A stretch of DNA of 64,000 nucleotides from Rhodoferax fermentans (GTDB lineage Bacteria > Pseudomonadota > Gammaproteobacteria > Burkholderiales > Burkholderiaceae_C): contig NZ_MTJN01000002.1 in NCBI RefSeq assembly GCF_002017865.1, positions 1,364,001-1,428,000 on the forward strand. Direction: 5' to 3'. Of this stretch, positions 26,556-39,679 are shown piece by piece. The notes under the pieces were generated by a model. It did no database searches and was not told the origin of the DNA. It saw only the letters and a list, made by a program, of their open reading frames with translations. Position numbers and translations under genes: made by a program. Positions within the stretch are counted from its first letter, which is position 1, and every line of letters starts with the position of its first letter.

Positions 26556-28736
26556 ATGTTGTCATCCCACGATATCGACCGGGTTTGTCGAGGCAGCCAC
26601 AGCGACCCTTTCGCCATCTTGGGGCCACACCGCAGCAAAGGGGGCAAGACTTCGGTGCGCTGCTTCCTGCCGTCAGCCAACTCGGTGACCGTGCTCAGCC
26701 CGGATGGCGCGCCCCTGGGTGACTTGACGCAGCTACATGCCGATGGCTTTTTTGAAGGCCTGATCAACGCCCGGCGCGACACCCCCTACCAGTTGCAGGT
26801 GCAGTGGGCCAGCGGCCTGAGCAGTCGGCTGGAAGACCCCTACCGCTTTCCGTTGGTGCTGGGCGAGATGGATGTCTGGCTGCTGAGTGAAGGCACGCAT
26901 TTGCGGCCCTTTGAGGTGTTGGGCGCACAGGCCTGCACCATGGAAGGTATCTCTGGCACCCGTTTTGCCGTCTGGGCACCCAACGCATCCCGCGTGAGTG
27001 TGGTGGGAGATTTCAATTTCTGGGATGGACGGCGCCACCCGATGCGTTTGCGCCGCGAATGTGGTGTCTGGGAGCTGTTCCTACCCGAGGTGAGCGTTGG
27101 TGCCTTGTACAAGTACGAGGTACGCGACCAGCACGGACAAGTATTGCCCGCACGTGCCGACCCGTATGCCCTGCAGTCGGAGTTGCGCCCGGCGACGGCC
27201 AGTGTGGTCGGCCAATTACCGGAGATGGTGAGCCCATCCCCGGCACGCAAAGTCGCCAACGCGCTGGATGCGCCGGTGAGTATTTACGAGGTGCATCTGG
27301 GCTCGTGGCGACGCGTCACCGAAGATGGCAACCGCTGGCTCAACTGGGATGAACTCGCGGACACCTTGGTGCCTTATGCCAAAGACATGGGCTTCACCCA
27401 CCTGGAGCTGTTGCCCGTCAGCGAGCACCCGTTTGATGGCTCCTGGGGTTACCAGCCGATCGGGTTGTACGCCCCCACCGCCCGTTTTGGCGATGCGGCG
27501 GGTTTTGGCCGACTGGTGGCCCGCTGCCATGAGGCAGGCATCGGCCTGATCCTGGACTGGGTTCCGGCCCACTTCCCGACCGACGCCCATGGCCTGGCCA
27601 ACTTTGATGGCACCCATTTGTACGAGTACGCCGACCCGCGTGAAGGCTTCCACAACGACTGGAACACCCTGATCTACAACCTGGGTCGCACCGAGGTGCG
27701 CAACTTCCTGGTTGGCAATGCCTTGTACTGGCTGGAGCGTTTTGGCGTGGATGGTTTGCGCGTGGACGCCGTGGCTTCCATGTTGTACCGCGACTACAGC
27801 CGCCAGGACGGTCAGTGGATTCCCAACATCTACGGAGGCCGCGAAAACCTGGAAGCCATTTCTTTCCTGAAACGCATGAACGAGGTGGTGGGTGTAGAGC
27901 GCGAACAGGCCATCACCTTGGCCGAAGAGTCCACCGCCTACCCAGCCGTGTCACGCCCGACCTTTGCGGGTGGCCTGGGCTTCCATTACAAGTGGAACAT
28001 GGGCTGGATGCACGACAGTCTGGCGTATATGGCGCGTGATCCCATCTACCGACAGCACCACCAGGGTGAGATGACCTTCAGTCTGGTCTATGCGTTCAAC
28101 GAAAACTTCGTTTTGCCGATCTCGCACGACGAAGTGGTGCACGGCAAGGGCTCCCTGCTGAACAAGATGCCGGGAGACCGCTGGCAACAGTTTGCCAACG
28201 TACGCGCGTTCCTCGGCTACATGTTTGGCCACCCCGGCAAAAAGCTGTTGTTCATGGGTTGTGAGTTTGCGCAAGAACGCGAGTGGAACCATGACCAGAG
28301 CCTGGACTGGCATCTGCTGGACAACCCACAGCACGCTGGCGTGCAGTGTTTGATGCGCGACCTCAACCACCTCTATCGCGCCACACCAGCGCTCTACCAG
28401 CAAGACTTTGTGCCTGCCGGCTTCGAGTGGATCGACCACGCTGACAACCAGCGCTCACTGCTGAGCTTCGTTCGCTGGGCTGCCGATCAAGCCAGTTTTG
28501 TGGTGGTGCTGTGCAACTTCACCCCCAACGTCTGGACCGACTACCGGCTGGGCGTACCCCGCCCGGGCTGTTACCAGGAGTTGCTGAACACCGACTGGGC
28601 GGCCTACGGTGGCAGCAATGTCTGCGCGCTGGCCACGGGCAACCTGACAGACCCCATTGCCTGGCACGGCAAATTGAACTCCATCACATTGACCATTCCC
28701 CCTCTGTCTACGGTGTTCCTGAAATGGACCGCTTAA
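26556..28736 (+). CDS. glgB: 1,4-alpha-glucan branching enzyme
   Basis: A 726-aa GH13 enzyme that makes alpha-1,6 branches in glycogen. The N-terminal carbohydrate-binding parts include [20 protein letters not shown] (CBM48). The catalytic barrel has [33 protein letters not shown], the nucleophile region [19 protein letters not shown], the acid [11 protein letters not shown] and the transition-state Asp in [15 protein letters not shown]. Length equals typical GlgB. It lies between glgP and glgX, whose start overlaps its last 13 bases, so glgB and glgX are translationally coupled. Confidence 0.97.
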   Translation: MLSSHDIDRVCRGSHSDPFAILGPHRSKGGKTSVRCFLPSANSVTVLSPDGAPLGDLTQLHADGFFEGLINARRDTPYQLQVQWASGLSSRLEDPYRFPLVLGEMDVWLLSEGTHLRPFEVLGAQACTMEGISGTRFAVWAPNASRVSVVGDFNFWDGRRHPMRLRRECGVWELFLPEVSVGALYKYEVRDQHGQVLPARADPYALQSELRPATASVVGQLPEMVSPSPARKVANALDAPVSIYEVHLGSWRRVTEDGNRWLNWDELADTLVPYAKDMGFTHLELLPVSEHPFDGSWGYQPIGLYAPTARFGDAAGFGRLVARCHEAGIGLILDWVPAHFPTDAHGLANFDGTHLYEYADPREGFHNDWNTLIYNLGRTEVRNFLVGNALYWLERFGVDGLRVDAVASMLYRDYSRQDGQWIPNIYGGRENLEAISFLKRMNEVVGVEREQAITLAEESTAYPAVSRPTFAGGLGFHYKWNMGWMHDSLAYMARDPIYRQHHQGEMTFSLVYAFNENFVLPISHDEVVHGKGSLLNKMPGDRWQQFANVRAFLGYMFGHPGKKLLFMGCEFAQEREWNHDQSLDWHLLDNPQHAGVQCLMRDLNHLYRATPALYQQDFVPAGFEWIDHADNQRSLLSFVRWAADQASFVVVLCNFTPNVWTDYRLGVPRPGCYQELLNTDWAAYGGSNVCALATGNLTDPIAWHGKLNSITLTIPPLSTVFLKWTA

Positions 28737-30835
28737 ATACCTCGGCCACACAACTGGGGCAAGCCTGGCCGCTGGGCGCCCACTTTGACGGGAAGGGCAT
28801 CAACTTTGCCGTGTTCTCCACACATGCCCAAGCGATCGACTTGTGCCTGTTCGACAACCACGGCACCCAGGAGCTGGCCCGACTACGCTTGCGCGGCCGC
28901 ACCGGTGATATCTGGCACGCCTATCTGCCCAACGCCCAGCCAGGACTGGTCTTTGGTTTGCGGGCCTCGGGCCCCTGGCGACCCGACCGTGGTCACCGCT
29001 TCGATGCGTCGAAACTGCTGCTTGATCCTTATGCACGGGAGATTGTGGGTGAGTTCATCTGGGCCGACGAACACTTTGCACCGGATCGGATGCACCCACG
29101 CCACCTGGACACCCGGGACAACGCGGCCATGGCGCTCAAGGCGCGGGTTGTGCATGACACCTTCGACTGGCGAGGTGACCGCCCGCCAACGATTCCCCTG
29201 GCCAATTCCATCATCTACGAATGCCATGTCAAGGGCTTCACCCAAACCCACCCGGAGATACCGGAGAAACTGCGTGGCACGTTTGCGGGTTTGGGGCACC
29301 CCGCCGCCGTCCAGCACCTGAAGACCCTGGGTGTCACCGCCGTCAGCCTGCTGCCCGTGCACTACCACCTCAGTGAAGAGCGCCTGATCGACATGGGCCT
29401 GAGCAATTACTGGGGCTACAACACCCTGGGTTTTTTCTGTCCGAACCCCCGCTTGGCCAGCGGGCACGACGGGCAGTCCCCGCGTGACGAGTTCCGCAGC
29501 ATGGTGCGCAGTTTGCATGCGGCCGGGCTGGAGGTGATCCTTGATGTGGTCTACAACCACACTGCCGAGGCGGACCACAACGGCCCCACACTGAGTTTTC
29601 GCGGGCTGGACAATGTCAGCTATTACCGCCTGGTCCCCAACGACCTGAGCCATTACGAGAACTTCAGCGGCTGCGGCAACACCCTGGACATCCGGCAACC
29701 CCGGGTGCTTCAGCTGGTGATGGACAGCCTGCGTTATTGGGTCAGCGAGATGCACGTGGATGGCTTCCGGTTTGACCTGGCCACCGTGCTGGGGCGAACC
29801 GACAGCGGTTTTTCTGCACAGGCTGCGTTTTTTGCAGCGGTGGCCCAGGACCCCGTGCTGTGTCGCGTCAAGATGATCGCCGAGCCCTGGGACATCGGAC
29901 CGGGCGGGTATCAGGTGGGCCAGTTTCCGCGTGGCTGGCTGGAATGGAATGACCATTTCCGCGACGGCATGCGGCGTTTCTGGGTGCAGAGTGTGGCCTC
30001 ACCCCATGCGGCGGGCAGTGGCGGCACCCTGGGCGAATTTGCGATGCGGCTGTGTGGTTCGTCAGACTTGTACCAGGCGCGCCGACGCGAACCCGCCGAG
30101 TCAGTCAACTATGTGATTTCTCACGATGGTTTCACCCTGCTGGATTTGCTGAGTTACAACCACCGCCACAACCTGGCCAACGGTGAAAACAACCGGGATG
30201 GCCAAGGCAACAACCTCAACTTCAACTGCGGTGAGGAAGGCCCCAGCAACGACGCCCAGGTTCAGCAGCTTCGCCAGTTGCTGCAGCGCGCCCTGCTGGC
30301 GACCAACCTGCTGGCGCAAGGTACACCCATGCTGTGTGCGGGTGACGAGCTGGGCCACACCCAGGATGGCAACAACAACCCCTACTGCCAGGACAATGCC
30401 ACCACCTGGATTGACTGGTCACAGATTGACACCGAGTTGCTGGCATTTACCCGGCATGTGATCAGTCTGCGACATCGCTTGCAGCCTTTCGCCAATGTCT
30501 GGTACAGCGGCATTGCCGATGCCGAGGGTATCTATGACCTGTCGTGGTGGAATGCGGACGGCAGCGTGCTGCAGGGTTCAGCCTGGCAGCTGCCTCAGCG
30601 CCGCGCCCTGGGCTGCCTGATTGGCAAACCCGGCTCTTCCGGATCACCCTTGCTTTTGCTGGTCAACAATGCGGCTCACCCCGAGCACTTTGTTCTGCCC
30701 AGGGGCCACTGGCAAGGTCTGCTCGACAGCAGTCACCCGCTGGGTTTGGCTGACTGGCAGGGCGCAGGAACCTCGGAGCTACCCGTGGCAGCACACAGCC
30801 TGCTTCTGCTTCAACAGATCATCGCGCGCAATTGA
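28724..30835 (+). CDS. glgX: Glycogen debranching enzyme GlgX
   Basis: A GH13 isoamylase-type enzyme of 703 aa that hydrolyses the alpha-1,6 branches left after phosphorylase. The N-terminus is [17 protein letters not shown] (CBM48-like). The catalytic set is [20 protein letters not shown], nucleophile [13 protein letters not shown], acid [19 protein letters not shown] and [18 protein letters not shown]. The open frame extends more than 70 codons upstream inside glgB. I choose the ATG at 28724, which yields the family N-terminus and a 13-bp overlap with glgB. The gene ends 38 bp before the convergent malQ stop. Confidence 0.96.
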   Translation: MDRLNTSATQLGQAWPLGAHFDGKGINFAVFSTHAQAIDLCLFDNHGTQELARLRLRGRTGDIWHAYLPNAQPGLVFGLRASGPWRPDRGHRFDASKLLLDPYAREIVGEFIWADEHFAPDRMHPRHLDTRDNAAMALKARVVHDTFDWRGDRPPTIPLANSIIYECHVKGFTQTHPEIPEKLRGTFAGLGHPAAVQHLKTLGVTAVSLLPVHYHLSEERLIDMGLSNYWGYNTLGFFCPNPRLASGHDGQSPRDEFRSMVRSLHAAGLEVILDVVYNHTAEADHNGPTLSFRGLDNVSYYRLVPNDLSHYENFSGCGNTLDIRQPRVLQLVMDSLRYWVSEMHVDGFRFDLATVLGRTDSGFSAQAAFFAAVAQDPVLCRVKMIAEPWDIGPGGYQVGQFPRGWLEWNDHFRDGMRRFWVQSVASPHAAGSGGTLGEFAMRLCGSSDLYQARRREPAESVNYVISHDGFTLLDLLSYNHRHNLANGENNRDGQGNNLNFNCGEEGPSNDAQVQQLRQLLQRALLATNLLAQGTPMLCAGDELGHTQDGNNNPYCQDNATTWIDWSQIDTELLAFTRHVISLRHRLQPFANVWYSGIADAEGIYDLSWWNADGSVLQGSAWQLPQRRALGCLIGKPGSSGSPLLLLVNNAAHPEHFVLPRGHWQGLLDSSHPLGLADWQGAGTSELPVAAHSLLLLQQIIARN

Positions 30836-30872
30836 CCACAGCTTGCCAGCGTGGCTGACCGACGCGGCGGCT

Positions 30873-32396
30873 TCAGGCGGCCAAGTCCAGCCGCTCGAAT
30901 CCGACACGAGCGCTGGCCGCAGTGATGTGCGCCAGCTTCACCGAAGCCTGTGGGGCGACCCAGTCCCACGAAAAGCGCCATGTCCAGCAACCCGAGGTGG
31001 TGCCGGGCACATTCATGCGGTGTTCAGTGCCCAGTTCCAGGATATCCTGGAACTGGCACAGGGACAGACGGGCCACCGACATCGACGCAGCGCGCAGCAA
31101 GGCCCATGTCACATCGGCGCCCTCAAGGTCCAGGTAGCGTTGCACAAAAGCCCGCTCATGGTCGCTGCAACTGTCCCACCAGCCCAACACCGTGTCGTTG
31201 TCGTGTGTGCCGGTGTAGACCACCGTGTTGGGTTCGAAGTTGTGCGGTAGAAACGGGTGATGCGCATCGCCAGAGAACGCGAACTGCAATACCCGCATGC
31301 CGGGAAATCCGGTGCGTTCACGCAGCCGGACCACCGCCTCGGTGATGATGCCTAGGTCTTCCGCAATGATGGGCAAGGGGCCCAGCGCCTGAGTCAGGGC
31401 GTCAAAGAGGGCATCGCCGGGACCGTTCTGCCAACGCCCCTTGACGGCAGTCGGCTCGTCTGCCGGGATTTCCCAGTAGTCCATGAACCCCCGAAAGTGA
31501 TCGATTCGGATCACATCGGCCAAAGCCAGTTGTCGCCTGACACGCTCCACCCACCAGAGGTAGCCGTCAGTCTGCATGGTTTCCCAGTTGTACAGCGGGT
31601 TGCCCCAGCGCTGGCCGGTGGACGAGAAAAAATCAGGTGGCACCCCGGCCACCACACGTGGCTGGCCACTGGCATCGAGCAAGTACAAATCAGGGCGAGC
31701 CCAACAATCTGCACCATGGTGGGCCACAAAAATCGGCAAATCGCCAACCATCAGAACACCCTTGCTGTGGGCGTAGGACTTGAGGGCTTGCCACTGGCTG
31801 TCAAACTGCCATTGCACAAAGCGCCAAAACGCCAGCTCATTGGCGAACTCCAGCCGCGCATTGGCCAGGGCCTGCGGCTCGCGTTGCGCCAAGGGCGACG
31901 GCCATTGGGGCCACAGCAGCGGCGCATGGGCTTGATCCAGCGCCATGAACAACGCGTAATCTTCCAGCCACACCTGCTGCGAAGCAATCCACTGCGCCTG
32001 CGCTTCATGGTCCTGCGGCGTCGCCCGGGCTACGAACCCGCTGAAAGCTTCGCGCAGTCTGGCCATGCGCCAGGGCAAAACTTCTGGATAGTCCACCTTC
32101 ACGTCATCAAAGGTCACCTGCAGACTCTCAGCGACTAGCCAGCCGCGGTCTGCCAACGGCTCGAATGCCACCAGCATCGGGTTGCCAGCAAACACCGAAC
32201 TGCCCATATAAGGCGAAAAACCCGGCCCCACAGGGCCCAAAGGCAGGGTTTGCCACAACGTCTGCCCGGCCTTGTTCAACCAGTCTACAAAATAGTACGC
32301 GTTCGGACCCAGGTCGCCTGAACCGTGCGGGCCGGGCAAGGAAGTAGGATGTAGCACCACACCGGCTCGGCGCAGATCCATCAAAGAATTTGGCAT
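30873..32396 (-). CDS. malQ: 4-alpha-glucanotransferase (amylomaltase)
   Basis: A GH77 enzyme of about 507 aa that disproportionates maltodextrins, recycling the short chains released by GlgX. Landmarks are GVVLHPTSLPGPHGSGDLGP, GDLPIFVAHHGADCW, the nucleophile segment DVIRIDHFRGFMDYWEIP, the acid IIAEDLGIIT and YTGTHDNDTVLGWW. The open frame allows a TTG at 32408. The ATG at 32396 has GGACAAG 8 nt upstream and is preferred. A terminator-like hairpin separates it from the upstream glgA on the same strand, so it may have some independent expression. Confidence 0.95.
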   Translation of the reverse strand: MPNSLMDLRRAGVVLHPTSLPGPHGSGDLGPNAYYFVDWLNKAGQTLWQTLPLGPVGPGFSPYMGSSVFAGNPMLVAFEPLADRGWLVAESLQVTFDDVKVDYPEVLPWRMARLREAFSGFVARATPQDHEAQAQWIASQQVWLEDYALFMALDQAHAPLLWPQWPSPLAQREPQALANARLEFANELAFWRFVQWQFDSQWQALKSYAHSKGVLMVGDLPIFVAHHGADCWARPDLYLLDASGQPRVVAGVPPDFFSSTGQRWGNPLYNWETMQTDGYLWWVERVRRQLALADVIRIDHFRGFMDYWEIPADEPTAVKGRWQNGPGDALFDALTQALGPLPIIAEDLGIITEAVVRLRERTGFPGMRVLQFAFSGDAHHPFLPHNFEPNTVVYTGTHDNDTVLGWWDSCSDHERAFVQRYLDLEGADVTWALLRAASMSVARLSLCQFQDILELGTEHRMNVPGTTSGCWTWRFSWDWVAPQASVKLAHITAASARVGFERLDLAA

Positions 32397-32406
32397 TCGC
32401 TTGTCC

Positions 32407-32452
32407 AAACAAAAGAAAACGGGGCTTCTGGCCCCAAACCAGAAACGCCCCT
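32407..32452 (-). terminator. Intrinsic terminator between glgA and malQ
   Basis: On the minus strand GGGGCGTTTCTGG, TTTGGGG, CCAGAAGCCCC and then GTTTTCTTTTGTTT form an imperfect 11-bp stem followed by a T-rich tract. It follows glgA closely and probably limits read-through into malQ. Confidence 0.7.
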
Positions 32453-32469
32453 GTCACAGACCAAAAAGC

Positions 32470-33918
32470 TTACGCGTACAAATGCTGGTACAAAGTCACG
32501 TACTGGCGGGCAGCACTTTGCCAACCCAGATCCTGGCGCATGCCGCAGGCACGCACCTTTTTCCACTCAGTCTTGCGGGCATACAGCGCAAAGGCGCGTG
32601 CCATGGCGCGCTCCAGCGCTGGCTGGTTGAAGTCGTCAAAGACAAAACCGTTCGCCCGCCCTTCTGCCAGGTTTTCCAGAGAACAATCAACCACGGTGTC
32701 GGCCAGTCCGCCAACCCGATGCACCAAGGGCAGACTGCCGTATTTCAGACCGTACATCTGCGTCAACCCACAGGGCTCAAACTGCGAGGGCACCAGTGTG
32801 ACATCGGTTGCAGCAAAAACCCGGTGGGCATAGGCCTCGTCATAACCAATACGAACCGATACCGCTTGCGGGTATTGCGCTGCCTTGGCCTTGAAAATGG
32901 ATTCCAGATGCGCTTCACCTGTGCCCAGCAACACCAGTTGCCCGCCCCGCGACAACACAAAATCGAGTGCACCCAACACCAGGTGCAAGCCCTTCTGGCC
33001 GGTCAACCGACTGACGATACCAAACAAGGGGGTTTCGGACTGTACGGACAAGCCCAGTTCTTGCTGAAGGCTCGCCTTGCAACGCGCCTTGCCTCCCAGG
33101 TGATCCACATCGTAGGTGTCCGTCACATACGGGTCTGTCGCAGGGTTCCACACGGCATCGTCCACCGCATTCAAAATGCCTGACAAAGCCCCTGAGCGTG
33201 TGCGTAGCAGGCCATCAAATCCGCATCCCTGTTCGGGGGTTTGGATTTCACGTGCGTAGGTCGGACTGACCGTGGTGATGTGGTCCGCGTAGTACAAGCC
33301 CGCCTTCATGAAAGACACCTGGCCATAAAACTCGACGCCGTTGACCGCAAAAGCGGCATGCGGCAAGCCCAATTCGTAGAAGCAGGCCGGTGAAAACACC
33401 CCCTGGTAGGCCAGGTTGTGCACGGTAAAAACAGTGGCAACTCGCGGCGAACGATGCGGCATGAAAGCCATGTAAGCCGAGGTCAACCCCGCATGCCAGT
33501 CATGGCTATGCACCACCTGCGGTTGCCAGTGCGGATCCAGTCCATGCGCCAGTTGCGCCGCGACCCAGCCCAACAACGCAAACCGCCGGTGGTTGTCGGC
33601 GTAGGGCTGCCGCCAGGCATCCTCGTAGGGACTGCCAGGACGCTCGTAAAGATGCGGCAAGTCAATCACGTAAGCATCCAGCTCCAGTGTGCGCAGCCGA
33701 CCTTGACGAACCTGCAAACGCTCCCCCCAGGGTGCCGTCAGCTCGGCCAGCACCCAGGAGTCGGTCAAATCCGCCAGGATGGCCGGAAAGCCGGGCAACA
33801 CCACACGCACCTGGCAACCCACCGACTGCAAAGCGCTAGGCAAAGCCCCAGCGATGTCCGCAAGCCCTCCCGTTTTGAGCAAGGGAAAAATCTCGGCACT
33901 GACTTGCAACACATTCAT
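32470..33918 (-). CDS. glgA: Glycogen synthase (ADP-glucose)
   Basis: A GT5 enzyme of 482 aa that extends alpha-1,4 chains from ADP-glucose. The N-terminal substrate loop is SAEIFPLLKTGGLADIAGAL with the KTGGL motif. Further landmarks are HSHDWHAGLTSAYM, TVHNLAYQGVF, GIVSRLTGQKGLHLV and the C-terminal ADP-binding PSQFEPCGLTQMYGLKYGS. It begins 16 bp after the glgC stop, so glgC and glgA are co-transcribed. With glgB, glgP, glgX, malQ and pgm nearby, the cell can both make and degrade glycogen. Confidence 0.97.
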   Translation of the reverse strand: MNVLQVSAEIFPLLKTGGLADIAGALPSALQSVGCQVRVVLPGFPAILADLTDSWVLAELTAPWGERLQVRQGRLRTLELDAYVIDLPHLYERPGSPYEDAWRQPYADNHRRFALLGWVAAQLAHGLDPHWQPQVVHSHDWHAGLTSAYMAFMPHRSPRVATVFTVHNLAYQGVFSPACFYELGLPHAAFAVNGVEFYGQVSFMKAGLYYADHITTVSPTYAREIQTPEQGCGFDGLLRTRSGALSGILNAVDDAVWNPATDPYVTDTYDVDHLGGKARCKASLQQELGLSVQSETPLFGIVSRLTGQKGLHLVLGALDFVLSRGGQLVLLGTGEAHLESIFKAKAAQYPQAVSVRIGYDEAYAHRVFAATDVTLVPSQFEPCGLTQMYGLKYGSLPLVHRVGGLADTVVDCSLENLAEGRANGFVFDDFNQPALERAMARAFALYARKTEWKKVRACGMRQDLGWQSAARQYVTLYQHLYA

Positions 33919-33934
33919 TGAGGAAACTCTCTAC

Positions 33935-35206
33935 TTAAAGCTTGGCCAACATCGCAGGTGTGATCAACACCACACCGCCTTCGGTGCGCTCAAACCGCTG
34001 CGCGTCGAGCGCCGGGTCTTCACCCACCACCAGTCCTTCGGGAATATTGCAGCCCCGGTCAATCACCACCCGGCGCAGGCGGCAATTGCGCTGGATCGTG
34101 ACATCGGGCAGTACCACCGCTTCATCGATGCGGCAGAACGAGTGCACCCGTACTTCTGAAAATAGCACGGAATGTGCCACATACGAGCCCGACACGATAC
34201 ATCCCCCCGACACCAGCGTATTCACCGCCACCCCATTCTGCCCCAAGGTATCGGGCACAAATTTGGCCGGAGGCAACTGGCGCTGGTAGGTCCAGATGGG
34301 CCAGTCGGTATCGTAAATGTCCAGCTCAGGTACTGTCGAAGCCAAATCCAGATTGGCCGACCAGAAGGCATCGATCGTGCCCACATCGCGCCAGTAGGGC
34401 TCGGCACCCTGCACACGCGACACGCAGGACAATCCAAACGGATGCGCCAAAGCCCGCCCATCAGCCACGGCAGCAGGAATCACGTTCTTGCCGAAATCAT
34501 GCTCCGACTCGGGGTTGGCCAGGTCCGCCTCGAGCAGCCGGTAAAGGTACTCAGCGTCAAACACATAGATACCCATGCTGGCCAGAGAAACATCATCATT
34601 GCCAGGCATCGGCGGCGGGTCGGCCGGTTTCTCGACAAACGCCGTGATCTGGCGTTGGTCGTCAATCGCCATCACGCCGAAAGCGCTGGCTTCGGCGCGC
34701 GGCACCTCAATACAACCCACGGTACAGCCCGCACCACGCACCACATGGTCCCGGACCATGATCGAGTAGTCCATTTTGTACACATGATCACCCGCCAGAA
34801 TGACGATGTACTTCGGGTTGCTGGACTGAATGATGTCCAGATTCTGAAAGATGGCGTCGGCCGTACCACGGTACCAATGCTCTTCCCCCGCACGTTGTTG
34901 CGCGGGCAGCAAATCCACCATCTCATTGAGTTCAGCCCGCAAAAAACTCCAGCCACGCTGCATGTGACGCATCAGCGAGTGCGACTTGTACTGGGTGACC
35001 ACCGCCATGCGACGGATGCCGGAATTCAGGCAGTTGGACAAGGCAAAGTCGATGATGCGGAACTTGCCACCAAAATACACGGCCGGCTTGGCGCGTGCAT
35101 CTGTCAGCTGTTTGAGCCGGGATCCTCGCCCTCCGGCTAACACCAATGCCACTGTGTGACGCACCAGCTGGTGGGTTTCAGGGGCCTGTTCCATGTCGTT
35201 CAACAT
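33935..35206 (-). CDS. glgC: Glucose-1-phosphate adenylyltransferase
   Basis: The committed step of bacterial glycogen synthesis (ATP + glucose 1-phosphate to ADP-glucose), usually allosteric. The protein is 423 aa with [20 protein letters not shown] (nucleotide loop), [18 protein letters not shown], the substrate region [11 protein letters not shown], the catalytic [10 protein letters not shown] and a C-terminal beta-helix domain ([33 protein letters not shown]). The start ATG at 35206 gives a normal short N-terminus. It follows pgm by 47 bp, so pgm supplies its substrate from the same operon. Confidence 0.97.
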   Translation of the reverse strand: MLNDMEQAPETHQLVRHTVALVLAGGRGSRLKQLTDARAKPAVYFGGKFRIIDFALSNCLNSGIRRMAVVTQYKSHSLMRHMQRGWSFLRAELNEMVDLLPAQQRAGEEHWYRGTADAIFQNLDIIQSSNPKYIVILAGDHVYKMDYSIMVRDHVVRGAGCTVGCIEVPRAEASAFGVMAIDDQRQITAFVEKPADPPPMPGNDDVSLASMGIYVFDAEYLYRLLEADLANPESEHDFGKNVIPAAVADGRALAHPFGLSCVSRVQGAEPYWRDVGTIDAFWSANLDLASTVPELDIYDTDWPIWTYQRQLPPAKFVPDTLGQNGVAVNTLVSGGCIVSGSYVAHSVLFSEVRVHSFCRIDEAVVLPDVTIQRNCRLRRVVIDRGCNIPEGLVVGEDPALDAQRFERTEGGVVLITPAMLAKL

Positions 35207-35253
35207 AAGATCAACTCACTTTCAATGGGATTGGGATGCGATGAAATCTGTCT

Positions 35254-37172
<1,919 letters not shown>

Positions 37173-38804
37173 GTGACTTACGCTTTTGAAACCCGCCGCC
37201 GCCGCACGTTTGCCATCATTTCCCACCCGGACGCAGGCAAAACAACGCTGACCGAAAAGCTCTTGCTGTTCTCTGGCGCGATCCAGATCGCTGGCTCGGT
37301 GAAGGCGCGCAAGGCCAGCCGCCACGCCACCAGCGATTGGATGGAAATCGAAAAACAACGCGGCATCTCGGTGGCCTCCAGCGTGATGCAGATGGTCTAC
37401 CGCGACCACGTGGTCAACCTGCTCGACACCCCCGGCCACAAGGACTTCTCCGAAGACACCTACCGCGTGCTCACCGCCGTGGACTCGGCGCTGATGGTGA
37501 TCGACGCGGCCAACGGGGTCGAATCCCAGACCCGCCGCCTGATTGAGGTCTGCCGCCAGCGCGACACCCCGATCATCACTTTCGTCAACAAGATGGACCG
37601 CGAAGTGCGTGACCCGTTGGACATTCTTGACGAGGTCGAGCGCGAGCTGGGTATGCCTTGTGTGCCGATGACCTGGCCGGTCGGTCAGGGCAAAACCTTT
37701 GGCGGCATCATCAACCTGCGCACCCAGATCATGACGGTGTTTGAGTCGGGGTCGGAACGTCTGCCGCACGACTTCGACGCCATGCCCCTGTCTGACCCGG
37801 CCGCGCTGGAAGCACGTTTTGGCAGCGAGTGGCTCACCGCCCTGGAGAGCATGGAGCTGGCCACCGGCGCCTCCCCCGCGTTTGACCGCGAGGCGTTTTT
37901 GGCGGGTAAACAGACGCCGGTGTTTTTTGGCTCGGGGGTCAACAACTTCGGGGTGATGGAAGTGCTCGACGCGCTGGTGGATCTGGCGCCCTCGCCCGGC
38001 CCACGCACCAGCAGCTTTGTGGTCAACAAACAGCCGGTGATCAAACAGGTGCAGCCCGAGGACGATGCCTTCAGTGGTGTGGTGTTCAAGGTGCAGGCCA
38101 ATATGGACGCCAACCACCGCGACCGCATCGCTTTTGTGCGCATGGCCAGTGGCAAATACACCCCGGGCATGAAGCTCAAGGTGATGCGCACCGCCAAAGA
38201 GTTGCGCCCTACCAGTGTGGTGACCTTCATGAGCCAACGCCGCGAGGCGGTGGAAGAAGCCTACGCAGGGGACATCGTCGGTTTCACCACCCACGGCGGT
38301 GTGCAGCTGGGTGACACCATCACAGACGGCTCGGTCAACCTGCTGTTCACCGGCCTGCCGTTTTTTGCACCCGAAATGTTCAACACCGTGATCCTGAAAA
38401 ACCCGTTACGCACCAAACAGCTGCAACAGGGTCTGGCCCAGCTGGGTGAAGAAGGCGCGATCCAGGTGTTTCGCCCCGAGATGGGTGGCAACATGCTGCT
38501 CGGCGCGGTCGGCCAGTTGCAGTTTGAGGTGGTGCAACACCGCCTCAAGAGTGAGTACGACGCCGATGTGCGGCTCGAGAGCAGCCAGTACACCGGTGCG
38601 CGCTGGATCACGGCTGACACACCGCAGGAGCTCAAGGACTTTGTCAACGCCTACCCGCAGCGCATGGCGCGCGACGCCGCCGACACCCTGGCCTACCTGT
38701 GCACCAGCCCCTACGACGTGCGCCTGGCGCAGGAGCGTTTCCCCAAGATCCACTTCCACCCGCTGCGTGAACACGCCGGGCTGGCGCTACAGAGCGCTGG
38801 CTGA
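37173..38804 (+). CDS. prfC: Peptide chain release factor 3
   Basis: A translational GTPase of 543 aa that recycles release factors RF1 and RF2 from the ribosome. The G domain shows IISHPDAGKTTLTEKLL (G1), EKQRGISVASSVM (switch I/G2), LLDTPGHKDFSEDTYRVL (G3) and TFVNKMDREVRDP (G4). The C-terminal part ends LAQERFPKIHFHPLREHAGL as in RF3. The start is GTG at 37173, matching the RF3 N-terminus (TYAFETRRRRTFAIISHPDAGK region). The next gene starts 1 nt after its stop, so it heads a rightward group prfC-HAD-MFS-DUF2721. Confidence 0.97.
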   Translation: MTYAFETRRRRTFAIISHPDAGKTTLTEKLLLFSGAIQIAGSVKARKASRHATSDWMEIEKQRGISVASSVMQMVYRDHVVNLLDTPGHKDFSEDTYRVLTAVDSALMVIDAANGVESQTRRLIEVCRQRDTPIITFVNKMDREVRDPLDILDEVERELGMPCVPMTWPVGQGKTFGGIINLRTQIMTVFESGSERLPHDFDAMPLSDPAALEARFGSEWLTALESMELATGASPAFDREAFLAGKQTPVFFGSGVNNFGVMEVLDALVDLAPSPGPRTSSFVVNKQPVIKQVQPEDDAFSGVVFKVQANMDANHRDRIAFVRMASGKYTPGMKLKVMRTAKELRPTSVVTFMSQRREAVEEAYAGDIVGFTTHGGVQLGDTITDGSVNLLFTGLPFFAPEMFNTVILKNPLRTKQLQQGLAQLGEEGAIQVFRPEMGGNMLLGAVGQLQFEVVQHRLKSEYDADVRLESSQYTGARWITADTPQELKDFVNAYPQRMARDAADTLAYLCTSPYDVRLAQERFPKIHFHPLREHAGLALQSAG

Positions 38805-38805
38805 C

Positions 38806-39672
38806 ATGCCCGACCCGATGCTGCCGCTGTCCAGTTGGCCGCTGGCGCAGCGCCGGGGCATCATCGGTGTGTTCACCGACATCGACGACACCCTGACCAC
38901 ACACCAGGCCATCACGCCCGATGCGCGGCATGCCTTGACAGACCTCAAAGCCGCCGGCTTGGTGGTGATCCCGATCACCGGGCGGCCGATTGGCTGGTGT
39001 GAACCCCATGCGTACGGCGATGTCGCCCGCGGCTTGCCTGCCTGGGCGGTGGACGCGATGGTGGCAGAAAACGGTGGTGTCGCCTTTGCGCCAACACTTA
39101 CAAGCCAAAATGGCCTCCAGCCCTTATTAGATAAGGGACAACAGCTATCAAAAATATATTACACCGAGGCCGCCGAGCGGGTCATCAACACGCAGAAGCT
39201 ACAGCAAGTGGCCCAGCGCATCCTGTCCGAGATTCCCGGCACGACGCTCTCACAAGACAGCGCCGGACGCGAGACCGACATCGCCATCGACCACGCCGAG
39301 TGTGTGACGCTGGCCCCGGACAAGGTGGCGCAGGTGGTGGCGTTGATGCAGTCCGAAGGCATGCAGGCCACCGTCAGCAGCATCCACATCAACGGCTGGT
39401 ACGGCAGCCACAACAAGTGGACGGCGGCACGCTGGATGGTGGCCACCCTGTTTCATCGCAACCTTGACGATGAGCTGGATCGCTGGGTCTATGTGGGTGA
39501 CTCGACCAACGACCAGCTGATGTTTCGCCACTTTCCCCACAGCGTGGGGGTGGCCAACATCCACCAGTTTGATGGCCAGTTACAACACTGGCCGCGTTAC
39601 GAGACGGTGGGTGAACGCGGCGCCGGTTTTGCCGAGGTAGCCCACGCGATCTTGCAGGCACGTCTGGCCTGA
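38806..39672 (+). CDS. HAD-family (IIB-like) hydrolase
   Basis: A cytosolic HAD phosphatase of 288 aa. Motif I is GVFTDIDDTLTTHQ, motif II is VVIPITGRPIGW, a Lys follows in NGWYGSHNKWTAA, and motif IV is VYVGDSTNDQLMF. The cap region between motifs II and IV suits the Cof/IIB group, which includes sugar phosphatases (mannosyl-3-phosphoglycerate phosphatase, sucrose-phosphatase-like). The start is the ATG 1 nt after prfC; the long upstream open frame lies inside prfC and is a shadow. Residues ~100-116 (SQNGLQPLLDKGQQLSK) are encoded by an interspersed repeat inserted in frame in the cap. The substrate is unknown. Confidence 0.88.
   Translation: MPDPMLPLSSWPLAQRRGIIGVFTDIDDTLTTHQAITPDARHALTDLKAAGLVVIPITGRPIGWCEPHAYGDVARGLPAWAVDAMVAENGGVAFAPTLTSQNGLQPLLDKGQQLSKIYYTEAAERVINTQKLQQVAQRILSEIPGTTLSQDSAGRETDIAIDHAECVTLAPDKVAQVVALMQSEGMQATVSSIHINGWYGSHNKWTAARWMVATLFHRNLDDELDRWVYVGDSTNDQLMFRHFPHSVGVANIHQFDGQLQHWPRYETVGERGAGFAEVAHAILQARLA
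39101..39156 (+). repeat. Interspersed hairpin repeat, copy 6 (inside the HAD gene)
   Basis: A near-consensus copy within coding sequence: CCAAAATGGCCTCCAGCCC, TTATTAGATAAGGG, ACAACAGCTATCAAAAA. The hairpin is CCCTTAT/ATAAGGG. Translated in frame it adds about 17 residues to the cap domain. Confidence 0.9.
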
Positions 39673-39679
39673 GGCAGGT

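Noticed and set aside
28511..28723. N-terminal extension of glgX inside glgB
   Set aside because: The extra residues are a shadow of glgB in another frame and are absent from GlgX proteins.
30836..30872. Bidirectional terminator between glgX and malQ
   Set aside because: The 37 bp show no stable hairpin followed by a T run.
38446..38805. N-terminal extension of the HAD protein inside prfC
   Set aside because: It is a shadow of prfC; the ATG 1 nt after the prfC stop gives the HAD motif at the proper distance.
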